Of a stretch of DNA of 64,000 nucleotides, positions 55,601 to 62,847 are shown piece after piece. The stretch's first letter is position 1, and each line of letters begins with the position of its first letter. The position numbers were made by a program, and so were the translations under genes. The stretch lies in contig CBDCQQ010000004.1 in the NCBI GenBank assembly GCA_965220665.1, forward strand, positions 806,001 through 870,000, written 5' to 3'. The notes under the pieces were generated by a model, which made no database searches, had not been told where the DNA came from, and was given only the letters and a program-made list of their open reading frames with translations. The DNA comes from JAJDZL01 sp965220665 (GTDB taxonomy: Bacteria > Pseudomonadota > Gammaproteobacteria > Arenicellales > JAJDZL01).

Positions 55601-56795
55601 ATTTCCCGCGCGTTGCACATCCGGCCAGCTGTCCAGTTTGAATCATCTTCTGTTGGCAGCTCGGCGCCACTGCGATGTCGAGCCGCTTCTAAGGGTAATC
55701 AACGAGAAGTCCGCTAATCGTAGCATGAATGTAGCACAACGCATCCATTGGCTAACCTTTGGCTTGTGCATTGCGCCTGATACTTATGTCGAACGGCTTG
55801 ATTCCTATGCTACTACCACGGAACGCCGCATTCGTTTCCTAGCAGAGGCTGTTACCAGACAATTCGACCTCTCCCACGATCTCGAGTGCCGACAAAGTGT
55901 ACCGGCTTCGCAGCTTCTGATCCGGCTCATCGGCTCCTCCTGCAGACCATATTCACATAGCACCGACTCAGAAAAGGTCGTGATGGTCACATCGGAGATT
56001 AATGCTGCGAATCGAGTCCGAGGCTTCATTGAGCAACTGGCTGCCATTTCTACAGAAGATGCTATGCTTGCTCTCGAAGCGTTGTCGTCCGACGACACTT
56101 TACACCCTTGGCATTCTCTTCTCATAGATGCCGCATACCGACAGAAAGCACTCCGTCGCGAAGCTGAATTTGCTTATGGCGACATGGCTCAGGTGCTTGC
56201 CACGCTGAATTGCGGCGCACCAGCGAATGCAGCGGATTTGGCTGCACTGACTCTCGAACACTTGAACCAAATTGCACGCGACATACGCGACAATAGTACG
56301 TCCGATTGGCGCCAGTACTGGAATGTAGATCAGTACAGTCGTCCAAAAAATCCTCGTCCGGAAAACGTTTGTCGTGATGCGCTATTGTCGGATTTGAAGA
56401 GCAGATTGCAGCAATTCGAGATCGATGTTCAACCAGAAGGCCGCTACGCTGATGACAAGCGCGCAGACATTCGCGTTTTCCATGGCCACTACAATGTACC
56501 CATCGAGATTAAGAGAAGCTGTCATCGTAGTCTCTGGAGCGCGATTCATTCACAGTTGAAGACTCGCTACATCAGAGATCCAAGAACCGGAGGATATGGC
56601 ATCTATTTGGTTTTTTGGTTCGGAGACGCGAAGGATTGCCGACCGATGCCACCTATGACTGGATTGCCGCCAACTAATTCACATGAACTCAAGGATCGGT
56701 TGACATCAACGCTGTTAGCAGACGAGCAACTCAAAATTCGGATTTGCGTGATCGATGTCAGCACTCCCACTTCTAATGGCACAGTACCCACATAA
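52641..56795 (+). CDS. NACHT/STAND-like NTPase with long helical region and C-terminal PD-(D/E)xK-like nuclease domain
   Basis: A 1,384-residue protein from ATG 52641 (an upstream in-frame ATG at 52626 is less likely because the 4-bp ATGA overlap is typical). Near the N-terminus: Walker A GPPGSGKT at 41-48, Walker B TLFIDGLDETR at 81-91 with the NACHT-type DGLDE, and RFRLSCREADW at ~115-125 as sensor. Residues ~250-1200 look like irregular helical repeats. The C-terminus has ADIRVFHGHYNVPIEIKRS: Asp1276, Glu1289-Ile-Lys1291 form a D-x12-E-x-K nuclease signature. This resembles antiviral STAND proteins, but with the nuclease at the C-terminus. Function is inferred. Confidence 0.72.
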   Translation: MKFIVPRKCRELSEQDSRTFLENSSLPVEEWEDKAAIVLLGPPGSGKTEVFTDEAKRQDGLYITARDFLTFDDKPEWNGTTLFIDGLDETRAGTADGRTPLDSIRAKLDRMGRPRFRLSCREADWFGANDRNNVKKVAPQGAVTVLRLEPLSDQDIHLILHANHGINDPEKFVATAQDRGLQGLLANPQSLKMLAVAVGSNGNWPKTRMQTFDMACRTLLVDPNEDHQVAQVDRSSISDLMDACGRLYAIQLMTGVAGYSRFGNEDDLNYLRLDQVPGQDRAILHSCLQSKLFESPTQQYAVPVHRQIAEFLAARYLAGLVENGLPVGRILALITGYDDVVVSELRGLSAWLAAHSKLSRAEAIVRDPLGTVLYGDASDFSPSEKRSVLDGLQREADANPLFVATLQLDSRLGDLVSSDMEQHFCEILIAPSREESWQSFVVIMIEALRYGEPMVGLTSPLMKLLRDDTWWPRIRLRAIESFRRHWRNDADALDELKALTDDVYSGDVPDPDDVLLSCLLSNLYSTAIPETAIMQYLRLPNKPNYCLDYEIFWIGHLPNHSTRDQLVVLLDELSERYGALLSEDRAHGMFDNFLCGLPSKLLARFLRLSGDEVDLTRLFHWLGAAAHASDWSYERDLSEETGGVIRNWFENRPDAWKTLLAMGLKGCIGGSECVQQYGFANCMHKEEQGRLLGTERPLDFGIWCLDQAIDAEDAIAVEWLLGEVAKCLHYNNFNKGLSRKVVSSRLAEYTSLQDTFDKRMNELEELTSNGSVFNRQGHSQLKTERPNWHDQVKPHEDNLREYKASPALLCELAQVYFGRYLNVRGNSPRERLNTLLADDVKLVEAVLSGFRMTIERDDLPSDRQIIRLGTSNRTHPLALPFMAGLEEMAETTPFGEIRIKEKHMRLALAVHYTVPMWLTVRHPADRPQGWFCWLLSNRPEVVAGVLERSVLSKLRNGETSPAGLYELAYSPDHETVARSVAIPLLQRFPARCTSGQLSSLNHLLLAARRHCDVEPLLRVINEKSANRSMNVAQRIHWLTFGLCIAPDTYVERLDSYATTTERRIRFLAEAVTRQFDLSHDLECRQSVPASQLLIRLIGSSCRPYSHSTDSEKVVMVTSEINAANRVRGFIEQLAAISTEDAMLALEALSSDDTLHPWHSLLIDAAYRQKALRREAEFAYGDMAQVLATLNCGAPANAADLAALTLEHLNQIARDIRDNSTSDWRQYWNVDQYSRPKNPRPENVCRDALLSDLKSRLQQFEIDVQPEGRYADDKRADIRVFHGHYNVPIEIKRSCHRSLWSAIHSQLKTRYIRDPRTGGYGIYLVFWFGDAKDCRPMPPMTGLPPTNSHELKDRLTSTLLADEQLKIRICVIDVSTPTSNGTVPT

Positions 56796-56838
56796 CTATT
56801 TTTCTGTCATATTCAGGTTGCCTATCTCCCCAAGATGA

Positions 56839-58110
56839 TCATGCTGACCTCAACCTCCTTGCATCCTCAGGTATCAGTCCGTGGGGAACATATCGAAGTG
56901 CAATTGTGATGGTGAGACCAATAAGAAACACCCGTGTCTGCAGTGCCCTCGCTGCCAAATCTGCAGGTGGCTCCCAGTTGAACCACTCAGTTCCGTAATT
57001 TGCAACCACATCGAAGACAAACAGCGTCATCGGTTCTGACATTGTCCAAATGATGTAAATGGCTGTCGCACCGAAAATCGCACCTAGGTTGCTACCCGCA
57101 CCACCAACAAGTACCATCACCCAGATAACAAAAGTGTTCTTCAATGGGTGAAACCCAGCCGGATCAAATATTCTGCCAAATGTAGTCAGCGCAGCGCCAC
57201 CGATACCGATCAAACCGGAACCCAGGACGAATATCTCCAGGCGTCTGAAATTGACATCCTTCCCCATCGCTGCAGCCGCCACTTCATTGTCGCGAATCGC
57301 TCTCATCATTCGTCCCCAAGGTGCGTGATAGGCTCTTTGCAGCAGAAGAAACATAGCGACAACAATCACCGCCATCAGGCTCAGGTAAGCGGAACGAGCT
57401 AGCACAAAGCCAATGTCATTCGGAGTCGGTACCGGCCAAGGTAATGGAGACACGGTTAGGGTTCCTCGGGTCAACCAGTCGGCATTCTTCAGTATTGCTT
57501 TAATGATTTCTGCAAAACCCAACGTCGCGATAGCCAGGTAATCGCTTCTGAGCCCAAGACACGCCTTGCCAATTCCATAAGCAACAAACGCCGCAGCAAT
57601 TCCCCCGGCAATCCAGCCAACAATGACCGGCAATCCAAATCCACCGATGAATCCCGCCTGACTTTCAATGACTCGAGCAACCGGTTCAACTGCATTGTTG
57701 AAAACGAAAAAAGCGATGATTAGAGCTGTCAGCAGACAGGCTGTTTTTATCCTTTGACTGATTCCGAATCGATGCAGCTGAGTCAATGCAGCAATAACAA
57801 TAGCCAACAGCAATACTTGAACTCCCAATCCCGCAAGAGCACCCGGTCCTTCAGAACTCCAGAACTCATCATTGATTGAAAAACTGAAAAGCATTGTGAC
57901 AAACGCGCCAACTGCCATGAATCCCATTACACCAGCATTGAAAACACCGGCGTAACCCCACTGAATCGTGAGTCCAAGTGCCAGCACCGCATGACACGCA
58001 ATTTCCACCATCAATCGAGTCGTATAGGCTTCGCCAAAACCGATCAGGATGACGAGAATCGCAACAAGCGCGATCGAAAACAAGATGATTTCTCTCTGGT
58101 AGCGATTCAT
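56839..58110 (-). CDS. livM: Branched-chain amino-acid-type ABC transporter permease LivM
   Basis: A 423-residue inner-membrane permease, with ~10 hydrophobic segments. LALGLTIQWGYAGVFNAGVMG and GLRSDYLAIATLGFAEIIKA are LivM hallmarks, and MRAIRDNEVAAAAMGKDV is the EAA-type loop that contacts the ATPases. It is the last gene of the livG-F-H-M operon, 15 bp after livH. Its 3' end converges with the NACHT gene 43 bp away. Substrate may be amino acids, amides or urea. Confidence 0.92.
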   Translation of the reverse strand: MNRYQREIILFSIALVAILVILIGFGEAYTTRLMVEIACHAVLALGLTIQWGYAGVFNAGVMGFMAVGAFVTMLFSFSINDEFWSSEGPGALAGLGVQVLLLAIVIAALTQLHRFGISQRIKTACLLTALIIAFFVFNNAVEPVARVIESQAGFIGGFGLPVIVGWIAGGIAAAFVAYGIGKACLGLRSDYLAIATLGFAEIIKAILKNADWLTRGTLTVSPLPWPVPTPNDIGFVLARSAYLSLMAVIVVAMFLLLQRAYHAPWGRMMRAIRDNEVAAAAMGKDVNFRRLEIFVLGSGLIGIGGAALTTFGRIFDPAGFHPLKNTFVIWVMVLVGGAGSNLGAIFGATAIYIIWTMSEPMTLFVFDVVANYGTEWFNWEPPADLAARALQTRVFLIGLTITIALRYVPHGLIPEDARRLRSA

Positions 58111-58125
58111 GTCAGGAACCCCGCG

Positions 58126-59130
58126 CTATAACACCTGTCCGCGGAATATTCCGGTCGGTCGCCAGATCAGCACTACGATAAGAATCACGAAAGGCACCAC
58201 AATCTTGTATTCAGTTGGAACAAATGCCAGTTTTGAGGGTATTTCTACCCAATCTGGAATGTATGGTGCCAGTGGCCTCAGTAATATTGACCAATTGAAA
58301 ATGGCCAGCGATTCTGTAAACCCAACGAGCAGTCCGCCTGCGATAGCACCATAGGGTCGGCCAACGCCACCAACAATTGCAGCTGCAAAGATTGGTAGCA
58401 AAAGATTGAAGCTCAAATCCGGTTTTAAAATGACGTCAAGCGATAGCAATACACCACCTGCAGCTGCCAGAGTGCCGGCAATCATCCAAGTTGCACTGAC
58501 TACCCTGTCGGTATTAATCCCAGTGATTAGCGCCAGGTCAGGATTGTCCGACATGGCTCTCATAGCCTTTCCGAGGCGGGTACCGGTTAGAAATCGATGC
58601 AGACAGAAAATACAAACGATCGTTGTAATGATCAGCAGTATTTGGGGTTCAGTAATAACTATGTCGCGCGTGGAAAGCTCAAAGGGCAATTCGATACGAA
58701 AAATATCCTTTTTTTCAGTGCTGAAGAAATGTCTTGGAGCCGTCCCCGCGAACAGCCTCACCAGTCCCTGAATCATCAGCATGACCCCGATTGAGGCAAC
58801 AAGCAACAATATGGGCTTGACATTGCGTTCACGCAAAGGTCGATAAAACATCCGGTCGAGAGCGACAGACATGATCGCAACAAAGACCATTGCTACCGGC
58901 AACATGACAAAACCAGTTGGCAGGCCGACTACAGATCCGGCACCCGGAAACCAGGAGACGAAAACAAGCGCAACGAATGCACCAACCGTCATCATGTCAG
59001 CGTGGGCAAAATTGGCGAATCTCAGAATCCCGAACACCAGGGTGGCGCCGACTGCTCCTAGCGCGTAAATGCAGCCAATGATCGTGCCGGAAATAATTAC
59101 TTTGTTGATGAAGAAAATCAGTTCATTCAT
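58126..59130 (-). CDS. livH: Branched-chain amino-acid-type ABC transporter permease LivH
   Basis: A 334-residue permease. The N-terminus GTIIGCIYALGAVGATLVFG then LRFANFAHADMMTVGAFVAL is LivH-type, and GKAMRAMSDNPDLALITGIN is the cytoplasmic coupling loop. It pairs with LivM to form the membrane channel. It starts 8 bp after livF. Length is a little above the usual ~300. Confidence 0.92.
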   Translation of the reverse strand: MNELIFFINKVIISGTIIGCIYALGAVGATLVFGILRFANFAHADMMTVGAFVALVFVSWFPGAGSVVGLPTGFVMLPVAMVFVAIMSVALDRMFYRPLRERNVKPILLLVASIGVMLMIQGLVRLFAGTAPRHFFSTEKKDIFRIELPFELSTRDIVITEPQILLIITTIVCIFCLHRFLTGTRLGKAMRAMSDNPDLALITGINTDRVVSATWMIAGTLAAAGGVLLSLDVILKPDLSFNLLLPIFAAAIVGGVGRPYGAIAGGLLVGFTESLAIFNWSILLRPLAPYIPDWVEIPSKLAFVPTEYKIVVPFVILIVVLIWRPTGIFRGQVL

Positions 59131-59138
59131 CGGCGGTC

Positions 59139-59840
59139 CTATCCACCCAGAAAACTGCGTGCAACTTCTGGATCATTCAGTAGATTCTCTCCCGTATCCG
59201 TGTACAAGTTCTTTCCACCGGCCAGTACGAAACCAGTATCAGCTATTTCCAATGCGCGGCGGGCATTCTGTTCCACCACTAAGATACCCACCCCGGATCG
59301 GGCAATCGATGTAATTCGTTCGATGATGTCCTGCACAAATGCCGGCGAAAGACCAACAGTGGGCTCATCAAGCAACAATAAGCGCGGTTCAACCATCAAT
59401 GCCCGACCAATAGCAACCATCTGACGTTGCCCGCCAGACAGTTGGCCGGCTTCGCTATAGCGCTTGTCCTTGAGTGGCGGAAATATTTCGAACGTCTGAT
59501 CAATGACATGTGAATAGTCATCATCCCGAATGATCGCTCCCATTTCGAGATTCTCCTGAACAGTGAGGGAAGGAAAGATATTCATTTCCTGCGGAACGTA
59601 GCCGATGCCGAGTCCAACCCGTTTGTCCGGTGCGACCAGAGTGATGTCAGTGCCATCAAAAAGTACGCGGCCCTGATCAAGGCTAATCAGTCCAAACAGA
59701 CTCTTAAGTGCGGTCGATTTACCTGCGCCATTGGGACCAACAATAACGCCTATCCTTCCTGCTTCCAGTGCAATATCAACACCCTGAAGAATCGGTTCAC
59801 CACCGTATCCAGAAACCATATTGCTGGCCTGAATCAGCAT
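59139..59840 (-). CDS. livF: ABC transporter ATP-binding protein LivF
   Basis: A 233-residue ABC ATPase: Walker A GPNGAGKST near residue 35, signature LSGGQRQMVAIGRALM, Walker B LLLLDEPTVGLSP, and the switch His replaced in the usual LivF way by VEQN. Length and motifs match LivF. It starts 3 bp after livG and supplies one of two ATPases for the transporter. Confidence 0.94.
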   Translation of the reverse strand: MLIQASNMVSGYGGEPILQGVDIALEAGRIGVIVGPNGAGKSTALKSLFGLISLDQGRVLFDGTDITLVAPDKRVGLGIGYVPQEMNIFPSLTVQENLEMGAIIRDDDYSHVIDQTFEIFPPLKDKRYSEAGQLSGGQRQMVAIGRALMVEPRLLLLDEPTVGLSPAFVQDIIERITSIARSGVGILVVEQNARRALEIADTGFVLAGGKNLYTDTGENLLNDPEVARSFLGG

Positions 59841-59843
59841 AAA

Positions 59844-60635
59844 TTAACCCGGCTGAGAAGTCTGAACACGTTTGCCGCCACCAAAATAGGCCTCAACGAC
59901 CTTTGGATCGTTGAGTACCTGTTCGGGACTACCATTGGTAACCAATTCACCTTCGACCATAACCGAAACATCATGACAAAGGCGGGAAATGAACTCCATG
60001 TTGTGCTCGATGATGAAGAATGTCATTTTGAGTTCTTCATTCAGTTTCTTGATGTTGTCCGCCAACGTACTGAGTAGCGTTCTATTCACCCCCGCACCCA
60101 ATTCATCCAGGAGGACGATCTTTGGATCCACCATGAGTGTCCTTCCCAATTCCAAAAGTTTTTTCTGCCCCCCTGACAAGTTTCCAGCGAGTTCATACTT
60201 GACGTGTGAAAGGCCAATAAATTCAAGAATTTCCAATGCCTTCTGCCTTATATTCTCTTCCTGAGGTTTGAATGCTGATGGCCGAAACAGTGCAGTAACC
60301 AGGTTTTCACCAGACTGGTTCGGTGGAACCATCAGCAGATTGTTGATCACCCGGACATTCGAAAACTCGTGTGGAATCTGAAAGGTTCTCAGCAAGCCGT
60401 GGTGAAACATCCGGTGAGCAGGAAGACCGGTTACATCGGTGTTGTTCAAAGACACAGTACCGGAATCCGGCAGGTGAACACCCGCCACAATATTGAACAT
60501 GGTTGATTTGCCGGCACCGTTGGGGCCGATCAAACCGGAAATTGTGCCTGTGGTTACCTGAAGACTACAGGAATTGATCGCCCGAAATGCGCCGAAATAC
60601 TTTGTAACATTGTCAACTTCGAGAATATTTGTCAT
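59844..60635 (-). CDS. livG: ABC transporter ATP-binding protein LivG
   Basis: A 263-residue ABC ATPase: Walker A GPNGAGKST near residue 36, GLLRTFQIPHEFSNVRVINN as in LivG, signature LSGGQKKLLELGRTLM, Walker B IVLLDELGAGVN and switch IEHNMEF. It is first in the livGFHM operon. No binding-protein gene is in the operon; candidates are at 62848 (divergent) and 46227. Confidence 0.94.
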   Translation of the reverse strand: MTNILEVDNVTKYFGAFRAINSCSLQVTTGTISGLIGPNGAGKSTMFNIVAGVHLPDSGTVSLNNTDVTGLPAHRMFHHGLLRTFQIPHEFSNVRVINNLLMVPPNQSGENLVTALFRPSAFKPQEENIRQKALEILEFIGLSHVKYELAGNLSGGQKKLLELGRTLMVDPKIVLLDELGAGVNRTLLSTLADNIKKLNEELKMTFFIIEHNMEFISRLCHDVSVMVEGELVTNGSPEQVLNDPKVVEAYFGGGKRVQTSQPG

Positions 60636-60723
60636 GACAATGGGCTTTTCCTTGTGAAGTCACGCAGCCGAAGTACAGAATTTTCTACCGAACCTGTGCT
60701 ACGCGCTAGCAGATGGCGGCGAT

Positions 60724-61137
60724 CTATCCCTCGCGTTCTGTGATCTCCTTGAATTTCAGATAGCTTTCCGTTTCAGTTGCTTCAACGATCGCACCATTGT
60801 GGATTCCGTACTGAATCGGCTAGACGAAGCATGCATTCTCTGCGCTAGAATTGATACAGGTTCTCATCATCTGAACTGCGACCGAGTCAACAGTTGCAAC
60901 CCGTCGTGCATAACGCATTGCCTTATCTTCAAGCTCGTCGTCTGGCACAACCTAGTTCACCAATCCGATTCGCAGCGCTTCTTCTGTGTCAATAATATCG
61001 CCCGAATACAAAAGTTCACGCTCTTTTCAAAATCCAACAATCCACCGCATCACCACTGCCGGAGGCGCAGCAGATAATTGAATTTCCGGCTCACCATATT
61101 TGGCGGTTTCAGACGCAAAAGTCATACAACTCATCAT
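60724..61137 (-). pseudogene. Enoyl-CoA hydratase/isomerase family remnant with three in-frame stops
   Basis: One minus-strand frame reads MTFASETAKYGEPEIQLSAA, VGF-stop-KERELLYSGDIIDTEEALRI, GLVN-stop-VVPDDELEDKAMRYARRV and CFV-stop-PIQYGIHNG, with a fourth stop at the natural end. This is the C-terminal ~60% of a crotonase-fold enzyme (ARELLYTGD.IDA.EAL.IGLVN.VVP motif). The frame is intact apart from one TGA and two TAG codons, and the N-terminal oxyanion-hole region is missing. Gaps 60636-60723 and 61138-61320 hold no supported gene. Confidence 0.82.
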
Positions 61138-61320
61138 TAATAGTTCGTAGCAACTTGTAAAGCCATATCCGCGTTTTCTATCTTCGGATTTCGGTACCAA
61201 CCTTTTTCATCTTGGTACGTTGCTTGATAGTATAGTAATTGACTGCTCCCCTTTTCAATGGGTTCACCAGCCGATTGACTTTCGCCAGGAAAAGGCACTA
61301 CATAGTCAGTATAGCGTACC

Positions 61321-62382
61321 ATGCAATTTGCCGAAATCAACTTGGAAAAACTTGCAAATTCCATCAAGGACTGGGGTAGAGAACTGGGTTTTCAACAGGT
61401 TGGTATCGCCGATACAGATCTCACACAAGCTGAAAACCATCTAAATCAATGGCTTGACAAGGGACTGCATGGTGAACTTGACTACATGGGCAAACATGGG
61501 AAGAAGCGAACTCGTGCAGAACTACTGATTCCGGGTACGATTCGAATCATTTCTGCCCGTATGGACTATTGGCCTGCTGATGCAAAAGGCATAAACGAGA
61601 CGTTAGATGATCCAACGCTGGGATTCGTTTCTCGATATGCGACCGGTACCGACTACCACAAACTGATTCGAAAAAGGCTGCAGAAACTCGCTTATCGAAT
61701 TCAAGATGAAATAGGAGAATTCGGCTACCGCGCATTTGCTGACAGCGCACCGGTGATGGAGAAACCCATCGCTCAGAAAGCTGGACTAGGCTGGATCGGT
61801 AAGCACTCCAACCTCTTGAATCGGAAAGCAGGCTCTTGGTTTTTCTTGGGTGAGCTTTACACTGATTTACCGCTGCCTGTGGACCAACCGGAGAACGATC
61901 ACTGCGGCCTTTGTTCTGCCTGTATGGATATCTGCCCCACCCAAGCTATCGTAGAGCCCTATGTCGTCGACGCGCGAAAATGCATTTCCTATCTGACAAT
62001 TGAATTGAAAGGATCCATTCCAATCCTGTATCGACGTGCAATCGGTAATCGAATTTTTGGATGCGACGATTGCCAGGTAGTCTGTCCCTGGAATCGATTT
62101 GCTTCAGCTTCTGATGAACCAGGCTTTCGAGTCAGACATGGTTTGGATTCTAGCCAACTGATCGAATTGTTTATGTGGTCAAAAGAGCAGTTCCATGAAA
62201 AAACTCAAAACTCAGCCATTCGCCGCCTCGGTTATGATCGATGGCTAAGGAATATCGCAATCGCACTGGGAAATTCAAAACCTTCCGAAGCATCAATAAG
62301 AGCACTCAAGGCACGTCAATACCATGAGTCAGAATTAGTACGAGAGCATGTTCAATGGGCCCTCGAACAAATTTTGAATTGA
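61321..62382 (+). CDS. queG: Epoxyqueuosine reductase QueG
   Basis: A 353-residue cobalamin- and Fe-S-dependent enzyme for the last step of queuosine synthesis on tRNA. RAFADSAPVMEKPIAQKAG carries the catalytic Asp141; LGWIGKHSNLLNRKAGSWFF is family-typical. Two [4Fe-4S] clusters use Cys195/198/201/205 and Cys248/251/255 with the remaining Cys. A C-terminal HEAT-like part (AIALGNSKPSEASIRALKAR) recognises tRNA. Start ATG 61321. It stands alone between the liv operon and the next binding protein. Confidence 0.95.
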   Translation: MQFAEINLEKLANSIKDWGRELGFQQVGIADTDLTQAENHLNQWLDKGLHGELDYMGKHGKKRTRAELLIPGTIRIISARMDYWPADAKGINETLDDPTLGFVSRYATGTDYHKLIRKRLQKLAYRIQDEIGEFGYRAFADSAPVMEKPIAQKAGLGWIGKHSNLLNRKAGSWFFLGELYTDLPLPVDQPENDHCGLCSACMDICPTQAIVEPYVVDARKCISYLTIELKGSIPILYRRAIGNRIFGCDDCQVVCPWNRFASASDEPGFRVRHGLDSSQLIELFMWSKEQFHEKTQNSAIRRLGYDRWLRNIAIALGNSKPSEASIRALKARQYHESELVREHVQWALEQILN

Positions 62383-62391
62383 TTCTATAGA

Positions 62392-62586
62392 TCAATATCG
62401 ATTGACAGTGATCATTGCCACAAGTGCACGATTCAATTCTGTGAGGATTAGTTCTACGGACGAGTATTTCTCGAATGACAATGTAAATGGTCTCTCTACG
62501 CAAGATTCACCTTTGAAAACGTCCTGACGACCGCGTTTAGATGAATGGAAGGCTTTAAATTCACGTAGTTCACGGCCACTTTTCAT
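62392..62586 (-). CDS. Small hypothetical protein, 64 aa
   Basis: A basic N-terminus (MKSGRELREFKAFHSSKRGR) followed by a mixed C-terminal half. The ATG at 62586 is preceded by CTGGAGG at ideal spacing (GGAGG, 6 bases before the start), which strongly suggests translation. I recognise no family. It converges with queG, with 9 bp between the stops. Confidence 0.5.
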   Translation of the reverse strand: MKSGRELREFKAFHSSKRGRQDVFKGESCVERPFTLSFEKYSSVELILTELNRALVAMITVNRY

Positions 62587-62847
62587 TTGCAACCTCCAGT
62601 TAGTAGAGTGCTTGAAAGTCTATCCAAATTCATACATCGATACCAAAAAACCAGAGCGCAGCTCCAACGCTAAAGTCCCGCTTGAATTCGATCAAATTTG
62701 AGCTTCAATGAATTTGATTCTGAATTTGCAAGGCTTCCATAACTCTCAAGTTAGGATACTATTGAGTACAATAACTTACTGCACCCTAGCGGGGTAAAGC
62801 AATCTGGAAATTAATGTAAATCAACGAAATTAACTGGAATCTGAAAA

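Noticed and set aside
60724..61137. Selenocysteine at the TGA of the enoyl-CoA hydratase remnant
   Set aside because: The position is not catalytic, there is no SECIS-like element seen and two TAG stops follow.
61137..61322. 61-residue minus-strand ORF (MVRYTDYVVPFPGESQ)
   Set aside because: Its start codon overlaps the queG start on the other strand, no ribosome-binding site is visible and no family is recognised; could be real but not supportable.
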